From Candidatus Rhodobacter oscarellae (GTDB lineage: Bacteria > Pseudomonadota > Alphaproteobacteria > Rhodobacterales > Rhodobacteraceae), in contig NZ_LFTY01000001.1 of the NCBI RefSeq assembly GCF_001078595.1, positions 611,830-675,829 on the forward strand: 64,000 nt of DNA, written 5' to 3'. The notes beneath the pieces are model-generated. The model did not search any database, was not told the origin of the DNA, and saw only the letters and a program-made list of their open reading frames with translations. Made by a program: the position numbers and the translations under genes. Shown here in pieces: positions 36,947 to 44,480 of this stretch. The stretch's first letter is position 1. Every line of letters starts with the position of its first letter.

Positions 36947-36970
36947 GTAGGGTGGGCAATCCTGCCCACC
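36947..36970 (+). repeat. GTAG-type REP hairpin
   Basis: GTAG followed by GGTGGGCA, a short loop and TGCCCACC. The tetranucleotide head plus GC-rich stem is the layout of REP elements linked to RAYT (TnpA_REP) transposases. A near-identical hairpin occurs at 38733 and 62945. The stretch 36691-36946 before it holds nothing I can recognise. Confidence 0.8.
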
Positions 36971-37015
36971 GCCCCGCTCAACAATCGGTGTCGCACTTGA
37001 AATGTGAATCAAGCA

Positions 37016-37125
37016 CCCTCGATCTGGTCGCAGGTGAAGACGTCGCCGCCCAGCAAGAAGCCCATGTCGACCCCCGCCTCCCCCATCGCCTCGCACAGGG
37101 TGGCGCAGGCGGTAGGGATGCGGGC
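37016..37125 (-). pseudogene. Decayed fragment matching the glnA 3' region
   Basis: The plus-strand sequence CCCTCGATCTGGTCGCAGGT and the following ~90 bases match 38850-38960, the part of glnA encoding its last quarter (around [19 protein letters not shown] and the [15 protein letters not shown] block), with scattered substitutions. It has the same orientation as glnA and lies about 1.8 kb downstream of it. It has no start and no complete domain, so it is a relic of duplication or recombination, not a gene. Confidence 0.8.
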
Positions 37126-37174
37126 CGAGACCTTAACAGTGTCTGAACCCGCCGAGCCGCTCCGACCTCCGAGT

Positions 37175-37277
37175 CGGGGGTTAACGCCTTATTTCATTGG
37201 CGAAAGCAGTGTCGGACTTTTGTCGGCAAAACGTCGGACTCCTGTCGGGTGGGGTGTCGGCAAAGCCCATGGTTAAC
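37175..37277 (+). repeat. GTCGG 11-bp periodic element, copy 2
   Basis: GTCGG at 37211, 37222, 37233 and 37244 (11-base steps) and again at 37256. GTTAAC at 37180 and 37272, 92 bases apart, exactly as in copy 1 (32645-32747). The array starts 31 bases after the left hexamer in both copies. It lies between the glnA relic and the two lipoprotein genes. Confidence 0.85.
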
Positions 37278-37399
37278 AGCCCGCGCGGTGGGGAGCTTAG
37301 ATGGCAGCTTCGCGGACTTAACTGCCGTTTACTATGCCTGCGCCGATGTCCGCTTTTTGGGAAGATCGCAATAGGCGGCGGTTTTATGGAAGCAACGCC

Positions 37400-37906
37400 T
37401 CAGCACGAAATTGTACTTCGGTTGAAGGTAAACAACGACGGTGCGTTGCAGCGTTCGAGTGTGTGGGGTACTCGTCCGCTGCTAAGTAAAAATGGATCAC
37501 CCGGCAGGGCGGCTACGATTGTGCGCTGCGAAAGAGCTAGGCTCTGACATGCAAACGCGCCGCCTTGCGTGCGAGTCACCGGGTTATAGCTGTTGGAAGG
37601 ATGTCTCCAACAGATGGCGTCTTGTCCTGAGACCACATCCTGTTTGTACTCTTCTGGTACCCCGCGTTGGTTTCCGGGGTACCAAAGCCAAGCTTTTCCT
37701 TGTGGTGCCAGGTAATTTACCTGAAACCCATGCGCCTGAGAAAAAGACAAATAGGTTGTGTTAGGTTTAGGGTAATCGGGGAATTTGTTTTCGCGAGACG
37801 TTACTTCGGCAATCGCACTGGCAACATCAGAATTCGGTTGCTGACCCGTACAACCCGTGACCAAGAAGGCAATGGCTAATATCGTTCCCGACCTCATGAC
37901 GTGCAT
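37400..37906 (-). CDS. Hypothetical lipoprotein with LWYPGN motif
   Basis: 168 residues. A lipoprotein signal (RSGTILAIAFLVTGC, lipobox VTGC) is followed by a mature domain with FSQAHGFQVNYLAPQGKAWL then WYPGN, and a Cys-containing C-terminal half (AICWRHPSNSYNP, GAFACQSLAL). The pattern GFQVxY...LWYPGN...ICxxY/H...NPVT is, from memory, shared by small secreted proteins of roseobacters; no function is known. Lies 2 bases downstream of another lipoprotein gene, probably cotranscribed. The region is visibly AT-richer than its surroundings. Confidence 0.65.
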   Translation of the reverse strand: MHVMRSGTILAIAFLVTGCTGQQPNSDVASAIAEVTSRENKFPDYPKPNTTYLSFSQAHGFQVNYLAPQGKAWLWYPGNQRGVPEEYKQDVVSGQDAICWRHPSNSYNPVTRTQGGAFACQSLALSQRTIVAALPGDPFLLSSGRVPHTLERCNAPSLFTFNRSTISC

Positions 37907-37908
37907 GA

Positions 37909-38307
37909 TTAGCAGGCTAGACTTACTGCCCAGCCATCAAAGCGGCCCGAAACTTTGGTGCGCAAATCGGCAAGGTCAGTCGTTGCTATGTTTCCACCTA
38001 AAAAAGCCAGAACTCCAGCATTAAATGTACCATTGCATCCTGTTGCCGCGCGTGATGCAGCCTCTACATCGGCAACGAAATATGGAATAGATGCTCCAAC
38101 AAGCTCAACAAGCGCTTGATTTCGTTGGGTCACGTGCGCAACGCGGAATGTCTTGCCATTTACGCTTACAGTCCGAGCCGTAGCCAATGCTGCATCCGTG
38201 TTTGCGATATTGGTGGCCCGCTGTGCCCTTTGTTCGGACGACAGTTGTGGCCCACCGCAAGCCGAAAGAAACGTGGCGGCAATCAAGAGAGGTGCGGTAT
38301 ATCGCAT
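37909..38307 (-). CDS. Hypothetical small lipoprotein
   Basis: 132 residues. MRYTAPLLIAATFLSACGGP is a clear lipoprotein signal with lipobox LSAC. The mature part has an Ala-rich helical start, then VNGKTFRVAHVTQRNQALVE and a C-terminal GCNGTFNAGVLAFLGG with two cysteines (GC, LAC at the end) that may form a disulfide. A longer open frame upstream to 38745 lacks a family-like start. Not recognised. First gene of a two-lipoprotein unit enclosed by glnA and its relic. Confidence 0.6.
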   Translation of the reverse strand: MRYTAPLLIAATFLSACGGPQLSSEQRAQRATNIANTDAALATARTVSVNGKTFRVAHVTQRNQALVELVGASIPYFVADVEAASRAATGCNGTFNAGVLAFLGGNIATTDLADLRTKVSGRFDGWAVSLAC

Positions 38308-38643
38308 GAGAAATCCTTGGCGTTGGTTTTCACAATCTCTAGATGCACTTAAAGGGGATGTAAACTTTAGTCTGGGCCAGAATATATACGTCTTTGGAGA
38401 ACTGAGTTTTCCGCAACATATATCCAGTGCTGCGTCCATGTTCTGGGGTGACTTCCCACCGCCCCCTCGATCTGAAGTAAAGCCGCCGTTCATGCTTCTT
38501 GCAGCATCGGACACGTTTGGCTCGAAGCGGACTTGCGGTGCTGTAGAGGTTTGATCATTGGCTAGGCTGTAGGGGTCCCCTCTCAGTTTGGGGCGGGAGC
38601 GCTTTCGAGGCCTCAAAGAACTGCGGTCTTCCGCCACTTCCAA

Positions 38644-38678
38644 AAGGAAAAGGCGCCCCGGTTGGGACGCCCTTTGTG
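38644..38678 (-). terminator. Rho-independent terminator, probably of glnA
   Basis: On the minus strand GGCGTCCC-AACC-GGGGCGCC (one wobble pair) is followed by TTTTCCTTTT. It lies about 90 bases past the glnA stop, beyond the REP pair, so the REP pair would be in the glnA 3' untranslated region. Confidence 0.7.
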
Positions 38679-38690
38679 TCTTGGAACGCA

Positions 38691-38756
38691 GGCGGGACAA
38701 GTCCCGCCCTACGAGATGTTGCGCTGTGCCGCGTAGGGTGGGCAATTCTGCCCACC
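38691..38756. repeat. Head-to-head pair of GTAG-type REP hairpins
   Basis: 38691-38712 read on the minus strand is GTAG, GGCGGGAC, TT, GTCCCGCC. 38733-38756 read on the plus strand is GTAG, GGTGGGCA, short loop, TGCCCACC. The two GTAG heads face each other across 20 bases, the BIME arrangement of REP elements. It sits just downstream of the glnA stop. Confidence 0.85.
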
Positions 38757-38764
38757 GCCTAAGC

Positions 38765-40171
38765 TTAGCAGCTGTAGTACATCTTGAATTCCATCGGGTG
38801 TGGCGTGTGCTCGTAGGCGTAGATCTCTTCCCACTTGAGCTCCATGTAGCCCTCGATCTGGTCGCGGGTGAAGACGTCGCCGGCCAGCAGGAAGTCCATG
38901 TCGGCCTCCAGCTCCTCCATCGCCTCGCGCAGGGACGCGCAGACGGTGGGGATGCCGGCCAGTTCCTCTGGCGGCAGGTCGTAGAGGTCCTTGTCCATCG
39001 CCGGACCCGGGTCGATCTTGTTCTGGATGCCGTCCAGGCCCGCCATCAGGAGCGCCGCGAAGCACAGGTAGGGGTTCGCCGCCGGGTCGGGGAAGCGGGC
39101 CTCCACGCGCTTGGCCTTGGGGCTCTCCGTCCACGGGATCCGCACGCAGCCGGAGCGGTTCCGGGCCGAGTAGGCGCGCAGCACGGGCGCCTCGAAGCCC
39201 GGGATCAGGCGCTTGTAGCTGTTGGTCGACGGGTTGGTGAACGCGTTCAGCGCCTTGGCGTGCTTGAGGATGCCGCCGATGAAGTAGAGCGCCTCCTGGC
39301 TGAGGTCGGCATACTTGTCGCCCGCAAAGAGCGGCTTGCCGTCCTTCCAGATCGACATGTTCACATGCATGCCGGTGCCGTTGTCGCCCGCGATGGGCTT
39401 GGGCATGAAGGTGGCCGACTTGCCATAGGCCTGCGCCACGTTGTGGATCACGTATTTGTACTTCTGCAGGTGGTCGCCCTGCGCGGTCAGCGACGAGAAG
39501 ATCAGGCCCAGCTCGTGCTGGCAGCTCGCCACCTCGTGGTGGTGCTTGTCGACCTTCATGCCCATGCGCTTCATGGTGGACAGCATCTCGGAGCGGATGT
39601 CCTGGCCGTCATCCACCGGCGGCACGGGGAAGTAGCCGCCCTTGATGCCCGGGCGGTGGCCCATATTGCCCATCTCGTACTCGGTGTCGGTGTTCCAGGA
39701 GGCGTCCAGCGCGTCCACCTGGTAGCTCACCTTGTTCATCTCCACGCTATAGCGCACGTCGTCGAACAGGAAGAACTCGGCCTCGGGGCCGAAATAGGAC
39801 ACGTCGCCGATGCCGGTCGACTTCAGGTAGGCCTCGGCCTTCTCGGCGGTGCCGCGCGGGTCGCGGTCATAGGCCTCGCCGGTGTCGGGCTCCACGATCG
39901 AGCAATGCACCGCCAGGGTCTTCTCGGCGAAGAACGGGTCCATATAGGCGCTGTCGCAGTCGGGCATCAGCTTCATGTCGGACTGGTCGATCGACTTCCA
40001 GCCGGCGATCGACGAGCCGTCGAACATGAACCCCTCGTCGAGGAAGTCCTCGTCCACCTGGTCGCTCATCACGGTGACGTGCTGCAGCTTGCCGCGCGGG
40101 TCGGTGAACCGGATGTCGACGTATTCCACGTCCTCATCGCGGATCGTCTTAAGAACGTCTGCTTTGCTCAT
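38765..40171 (-). CDS. glnA: Glutamine synthetase type I
   Basis: 468 residues, the GSI-beta length. [20 protein letters not shown] at the N-terminus, [10 protein letters not shown] latch region, [46 protein letters not shown] and the adenylylation-site region [20 protein letters not shown] near the C-terminal half. It makes glutamine from glutamate, ammonia and ATP. It lies downstream of glnB on the same strand, the classical glnBA operon of Rhodobacter; GlnB-GlnE adenylylation is the expected control. Confidence 0.97.
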   Translation of the reverse strand: MSKADVLKTIRDEDVEYVDIRFTDPRGKLQHVTVMSDQVDEDFLDEGFMFDGSSIAGWKSIDQSDMKLMPDCDSAYMDPFFAEKTLAVHCSIVEPDTGEAYDRDPRGTAEKAEAYLKSTGIGDVSYFGPEAEFFLFDDVRYSVEMNKVSYQVDALDASWNTDTEYEMGNMGHRPGIKGGYFPVPPVDDGQDIRSEMLSTMKRMGMKVDKHHHEVASCQHELGLIFSSLTAQGDHLQKYKYVIHNVAQAYGKSATFMPKPIAGDNGTGMHVNMSIWKDGKPLFAGDKYADLSQEALYFIGGILKHAKALNAFTNPSTNSYKRLIPGFEAPVLRAYSARNRSGCVRIPWTESPKAKRVEARFPDPAANPYLCFAALLMAGLDGIQNKIDPGPAMDKDLYDLPPEELAGIPTVCASLREAMEELEADMDFLLAGDVFTRDQIEGYMELKWEEIYAYEHTPHPMEFKMYYSC

Positions 40172-40197
40172 TTCCCTATCGGTCCTTTCACAGTTCG

Positions 40198-40218
40198 CCC
40201 CGGATGGCAGATCCGGGG
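40198..40218 (-). other. Hairpin in the glnB-glnA intergenic region
   Basis: CCCCGGAT and ATCCGGGG form a perfect 8-bp stem with a 5-base loop, 27 bases before the glnA start and without a U-run. A second GC-rich stem (CCCGGG arms) is at about 40244-40265. They may set the glnB to glnA message ratio (inference). Confidence 0.55.
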
Positions 40219-40270
40219 GTTTAGAGGGTCAATTCGATTAGAGGCCCCGGGTCTCAGGCCCGGGACGGTG

Positions 40271-40912
<642 letters not shown>

Positions 40913-41611
40913 ATGAACCTTGGGAATTTGATCATTGGAATTCTGACCGGAGGCGTCGCCTTTGGCGTCGCCGGGCAAAACACGGGCTACCTGCCCAAAA
41001 CCTCAGAGGCGTTCTCGGCTAGCCTCGCCGCGCCAGAGGCCCCGGCGGTGGAGCCAGGCGCCGACCCCGCCCCGGCGACGGCCGCGTCCCTGTCGGCGCG
41101 CCGCAGCCTGCCGCTCTTCCTGGCGGCCGCCAAGACCCCGCCCGAGGGCTGGTCGCGCGTCTCGCTAAGGGTCGCGCTGCAGGGCGAGAGCGCCGTAGAG
41201 GACATCTGGGTGCGCGACCTGGAGGGCGACGCGGAGGCGGGCCTTAGCGGCGCCCTGGACGCCGCGCCCGCGGATCTGCCGGGCCTGTCAGAGGGCAACC
41301 GGGTGGAGTTCGCATACGCGCAGATCACCGATTGGGGCTTTGCCGCGGACGGCAAGGGCTACGGTTTCTACTCGATCCGCGCCACGATCGGCGACTTGCC
41401 CGAGCAGGAGCAGGCCGGGTTGCGCGCCTGGCTGGCCGAGCCCGCAGAGCCCGCCGTCTGGCCCGTGGCCGCGCCCTTTCCGACGCCCGGCCCGACGCCC
41501 GGCCCGACGCACGGCCCGACGCCCGGCCCGACGCCCGGCGATGACGACAGCGCCGCGGCCCCTGAGGCGCTCGACGCGATGCACTGGGGCCTCGGCGTCG
41601 GCGCAAGCTGA
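40913..41611 (+). CDS. Hypothetical protein with Pro-Gly-Pro-Thr repeats
   Basis: 232 residues. A short N-terminal hydrophobic stretch (LGNLIIGILTGGVAFGVAGQ) could be an uncleaved anchor or signal. A charged alpha/beta middle follows (RVSLRVALQGESAVEDIWVR and NRVEFAYAQITDWGFAADGK), then a tail of five PGPT-type repeats and an acidic DDDSAAAPEALDAMHWG. The domain is not recognised. The tail is a typical flexible linker. It starts after AAAGG and ends before a clear terminator, so it is monocistronic. Confidence 0.6.
   Translation: MNLGNLIIGILTGGVAFGVAGQNTGYLPKTSEAFSASLAAPEAPAVEPGADPAPATAASLSARRSLPLFLAAAKTPPEGWSRVSLRVALQGESAVEDIWVRDLEGDAEAGLSGALDAAPADLPGLSEGNRVEFAYAQITDWGFAADGKGYGFYSIRATIGDLPEQEQAGLRAWLAEPAEPAVWPVAAPFPTPGPTPGPTHGPTPGPTPGDDDSAAAPEALDAMHWGLGVGAS
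41481..41540 (+). repeat. 12-bp tandem repeat encoding PTPG units
   Basis: Five 12-base units, consensus CGACGCCCGGCC, with one C-to-A change in the third unit (encoding His) and one change in the last. In frame within the gene, so copy-number change by slippage would keep the reading frame. Confidence 0.9.
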
Positions 41612-41658
41612 ACCACCGCGCCGCCCAACAGAGGTGCGTAACGATTGCTTTGAGTGCA

Positions 41659-41686
41659 GGGCCGGTGCAAGTTGTACCGGTCCTTT
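41659..41686 (+). terminator. Rho-independent terminator of the Pro-Thr-repeat gene
   Basis: GGGCCGGT (41659-41666) pairs with ACCGGTCC (41676-41683) with one wobble pair and is followed by TTTAAG. It ends 18 bases before the nnrE start. Confidence 0.65.
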
Positions 41687-41704
41687 AAGCTTGGAGCGTG
41701 CGCC

Positions 41705-42448
41705 ATGGAGACCATCACCGCCGCCGAGATGCGCGCGCTTGAGCAGGAGGCCATCGCCAGCGGGCGCGTCACCGGGCTGGAGCTGATGGAGCGCGCGGGG
41801 CGGGGCGTGGTGGAGGCGATCCTGGAGGAGTGGCCCGAGTTGGAGAGCGCGGAGCGAGGGGCCAGCCCCTCGCGCTCCCCGGGATATTTAGAAACCAGAG
41901 AAGATCAGGGCGCGCCACGGGCCGTGGTGCTCTGCGGACCGGGCAACAATGGCGGCGACGGGTTCGTCGTCGCGCGCCTGTTGCACGGGCGCGGCTGGAA
42001 GGTGGAGGTGTTCTTTTACGGCGATCCTGAGCGGCTGCCGCCGGATGCCCTGGAAAACTACCAACGTTGGAACGCAATTGGGCAGAGCGTCCCTTGGGAC
42101 GATGCAGCAATTGCGCAGAGCTGGGACTATGATTGGCCACAGGAGCCACGCTACGTTGTCATAGACGCGCTGTTTGGGATCGGAATGTCTCGCGAGATGC
42201 CGGCTGACACAGAGAATGTCTGGCGCGCCCTGATGCCTGCGGGCCTAAACGATCCCAGGGATCACCCGCAGTCAGACCTCTTTGTTGCGGTTGATATTCC
42301 GAGCGGTATTCATTCTGACACCGGAGAAAACTTCGGGCCCTGGGCGTCGCATCTAACAGTCACGTTCCACAAACTGAAGCCGGGCCATCTGATGGGTGAT
42401 CGAGTCGGATATTGCGGTAAAGTCGTCGTAAAGGATATCGGACTTTGA
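41705..42448 (+). CDS. nnrE: NAD(P)H-hydrate epimerase (YjeF N-terminal domain)
   Basis: 247 residues. METITAAEMRALEQEAIASG and GLELMERAGRGV begin the YjeF_N domain; VVLCGPGNNGGDGFVVARLL is its signature; VIDALFGIGMSREM, VAVDIPSGIHSDTG and TFHKLKPGHLMGDRVGYCG complete it. It epimerises damaged R-NAD(P)HX to the S form. In most bacteria it is fused to the dehydratase; here it stops at KDIGL and the dehydratase follows in another frame. Residues ~48-68 (GERGASPSRSPGYLETRE-like) are an insertion encoded by a palindromic repeat. From about 42040 to the end the base composition is AT-richer than before. Confidence 0.85.
   Translation: METITAAEMRALEQEAIASGRVTGLELMERAGRGVVEAILEEWPELESAERGASPSRSPGYLETREDQGAPRAVVLCGPGNNGGDGFVVARLLHGRGWKVEVFFYGDPERLPPDALENYQRWNAIGQSVPWDDAAIAQSWDYDWPQEPRYVVIDALFGIGMSREMPADTENVWRALMPAGLNDPRDHPQSDLFVAVDIPSGIHSDTGENFGPWASHLTVTFHKLKPGHLMGDRVGYCGKVVVKDIGL
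41854..41905 (+). repeat. Palindromic repeat inserted in frame within nnrE
   Basis: GCGAGGGGC-CA-GCCCCTCGC (41854-41873) is a perfect 9-bp hairpin, followed by GCTCCCCGGGATATTTAGAA and ACCAGAGAAGA. This looks, from memory, like an intergenic repeat common in roseobacters. Here it is translated inside the epimerase, between the helix ending EEWPELES and the strand AVVLCGPGNN. Confidence 0.65.
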
Positions 42449-42473
42449 GCTTCACCTTGTTCCAAATACGCAA

Positions 42474-43352
42474 ATGCTGACGCCCGAAATCATCTCCAGG
42501 CTCGCCAAGGCAGAGCACCAGCATAAATACGACCATGGGCATGCGCTGGTGCTGGCGGGCGGCGTGGGCCGCGGCGGGGCAGCGCGGCTGGCCGCGCGCG
42601 GCGCGCTGCGCATCGGGGCGGGGCTGGTCACGCTCGGCTGCCCCCCGGCGGCGCTGATCGAGAACGCCGCGCAGCTTAACGCCATCATGCTGACCCGGGT
42701 GGACGGCGCCGAGGGGCTCGGCGCGATCCTTCAGGACAACCGCATCAACGCGCTATGCATCGGGCCGGGGCTGGGCACCGGCGAGGAGGCCCGTCGCCTC
42801 GTAGAGGCCGGGCTGAGGAGCGCGCGGGCCACGGTGCTTGACGCCGACGCGCTGACCCTTGTGGCCCAGCATGACGACCTGCGCGCCCTTCTGCACAAAA
42901 GCTGCGTGCTGACGCCCCATGGCGGCGAATTCGCGCGGCTCTTTCCCGACATCGCCGCGCGGCTGGCCGCGCCCGCCGCCGAGGGCCCGGCCTACTCCAA
43001 GCTCGACGCCACGCGGGCGGCGGCGCGCGCGGCGGGCTGCACGGTGCTGCATAAGGGCGCGGACACCGTCATCGCCGATCCGGAGGGGCGCGCCAGCACG
43101 AGCGCCGCGCGCGACGCGGATGCGGCCCCCTGGCTGGCCACCGCGGGGGCGGGAGATGTGCTGGCAGGCTTCATCGCCGGGCTCCTGGCGCGCGGCTTTG
43201 AGCCCCGCACCGCCGCCGAGACCGCGGCCTGGCTGCACGCCGAATGCGCCCGCGCGTTTGGTCCCGGCCTGATCGCCGAGGATCTGCCGGAAACCCTACC
43301 GCATGTGCTGCAAAGCCTGCTCTCCCAGGCGGGGAAACCGGCCGCGCATTAG
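42474..43352 (+). CDS. nnrD: ADP-dependent NAD(P)H-hydrate dehydratase (YjeF C-terminal domain)
   Basis: 292 residues. HALVLAGGVGRGGAARLAAR, IGAGLVTLGCPPAAL, LCIGPGLGTGEEAR, VLDADALTLVAQHD, VLTPHGGEFARLFPD, and the catalytic-base region LATAGAGDVLAGFIAGLLAR are those of the ribokinase-like carbohydrate kinase-family dehydratase. It restores NAD(P)H from S-NAD(P)HX. The start chosen is the first ATG after the epimerase stop; its frame is +1 relative to nnrE, and the reading also continues a little upstream (ELHLVPNTQ), which suggests a former fusion gene split by a frameshift. Confidence 0.88.
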   Translation: MLTPEIISRLAKAEHQHKYDHGHALVLAGGVGRGGAARLAARGALRIGAGLVTLGCPPAALIENAAQLNAIMLTRVDGAEGLGAILQDNRINALCIGPGLGTGEEARRLVEAGLRSARATVLDADALTLVAQHDDLRALLHKSCVLTPHGGEFARLFPDIAARLAAPAAEGPAYSKLDATRAAARAAGCTVLHKGADTVIADPEGRASTSAARDADAAPWLATAGAGDVLAGFIAGLLARGFEPRTAAETAAWLHAECARAFGPGLIAEDLPETLPHVLQSLLSQAGKPAAH

Positions 43353-43408
43353 TCAGCCGTAAAGGGAATCGCGCTAAGTTTAGGCGCGGATAGCCAGGTG
43401 ATTGAGCG

Positions 43409-43759
43409 ATGCAATACAGAGAACCAAGGTGGCCCACGCACGCCGATACGCGCATTGAGAAGGGCAAGGGCGCCTTCGATGGGACAATCGTGAACGTTGG
43501 CGCGCGGGGCGTTGGCATCTCCAGCGCGATGGAGGTGGCGCGCGGCGACCGGATCCAATGCGAGGTGCTTTCGCGCAAAGCCGCCGGGACCGTCTGTTGG
43601 GCCGCCGATGGCGTCTTTGGCGTATGGCTGGACGAGCCCATCCCAGAGGCCGTTCTGGCGCAGCTGCGCGGCATGCGGCGCAAACTGTTCGACGGGTCGG
43701 AGCTGGACGGCATTGGCAAGCGACCAAGGGACGCCAGTGCAGGACGCCCCCGCGCCTAG
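43409..43759 (+). CDS. PilZ-like domain protein
   Basis: 116 residues. REPRW near the N-terminus and TIVNVGARGVGISSAMEVA followed by GTVCWAADGVFGVWLDEPI give the PilZ beta-barrel pattern. The c-di-GMP motif (D/N)x(S/A)xxG is altered to NVGARG, so ligand binding is uncertain. A similar protein is encoded at 44083. The ATG is preceded by a weak site. Possible signalling role at the envelope or flagellum (inference). Confidence 0.65.
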   Translation: MQYREPRWPTHADTRIEKGKGAFDGTIVNVGARGVGISSAMEVARGDRIQCEVLSRKAAGTVCWAADGVFGVWLDEPIPEAVLAQLRGMRRKLFDGSELDGIGKRPRDASAGRPRA

Positions 43760-44082
43760 GGCGCTTGGCCGGGGCGCCGGTTTGTGGGCCAAGCTTCGGG
43801 GCACCGATGGCCTGGGCCCGGCATGGCGCAAGAACGCCGCCCTGCGCGGAGTTTGCTTGCAAGGGCAAAGCCGTTCGAAGCAACGCCACGCCGCGATGCA
43901 AGTTGGACCGCTGCGGCCTGCAAGGGCGGGCGGCGTGGGAGATGGAGAGGTGCTGTGGCGGTTTGTGGACCGAGTGGCTGGGCGTAGACGAGATGCGCGG
44001 CGTGATCCGCGCCTATGCGCGCCCCGGCTTTGCTTGAGATCGCAGCCTAAAGCCCGGACGCCATAAAGTGAGAGGCTCTCTT
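43760..44082. other. Gap between the two PilZ-like genes
   Basis: About 320 GC-rich bases. Several short frames are open on both strands but none shows a recognisable protein or a ribosome binding site. I see no RNA gene or terminator in it. Confidence 0.4.
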
Positions 44083-44427
44083 ATGAAGTTTCGCAAACCC
44101 CGCTGGCCGGTCGACTTCAAATTGGTGCTCTTTAGCGCCGATGGAGAGCAGCTTGTGACGGTCAGGAACGTCGGGCGCCACGGGCTCTGCCTCACCGATT
44201 GCCAGGACCTTAGGAAGGGCCAGGACGTGAAGCTGCTTTTCGCGGGCACCGGGCGCCAGGGTCGGGTGGAATGGGTGCGCAAGAGCCTGGCGGGGGTCCA
44301 TGTTGATCGCGCGCTTGGAGAGGTAGAGCTGGCGATGCTGCGCCAGCTCCCCAGGCGTGCCGGGGCTGCGGGCGCCGCTGAGGGCCTCGGCTCTGGTACG
44401 CCCGCGGGCCGGTCCCGCGAGACGTGA
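44083..44427 (+). CDS. PilZ-like domain protein
   Basis: 114 residues from the ATG at 44083, after GAGAGG; an upstream GTG at 44068 is possible. MKFRKPRWPVDFKLVLFSAD and LVTVRNVGRHGLCLTDCQDL, then GRQGRVEWVRKSLAGVHVDR follow the PilZ layout. As in the neighbouring paralogue the DxSxxG motif reads NVGRHG. The C-terminal ~30 residues are Gly/Ala-rich and disordered. Likely a tandem paralogue of the gene at 43409. Confidence 0.65.
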   Translation: MKFRKPRWPVDFKLVLFSADGEQLVTVRNVGRHGLCLTDCQDLRKGQDVKLLFAGTGRQGRVEWVRKSLAGVHVDRALGEVELAMLRQLPRRAGAAGAAEGLGSGTPAGRSRET

Positions 44428-44428
44428 A

Positions 44429-44451
44429 GGCGCGCCCCTGTAGGGCGCGCC
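44429..44451. terminator. Hairpin after the second PilZ-like gene
   Basis: GGCGCGCCC (44429-44437) and GGGCGCGCC (44443-44451) form a perfect 9-bp stem with a 5-base loop. No T-run. It lies between convergent genes. Confidence 0.5.
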
Positions 44452-44480
44452 CATGAGGCGTTTGGTCCGGTTCCAGCGGG

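Noticed and set aside
41481-41540. CRISPR-like repeat
   Set aside because: Units are 12 bases without spacers and are coding; no cas genes are present anywhere in the window.
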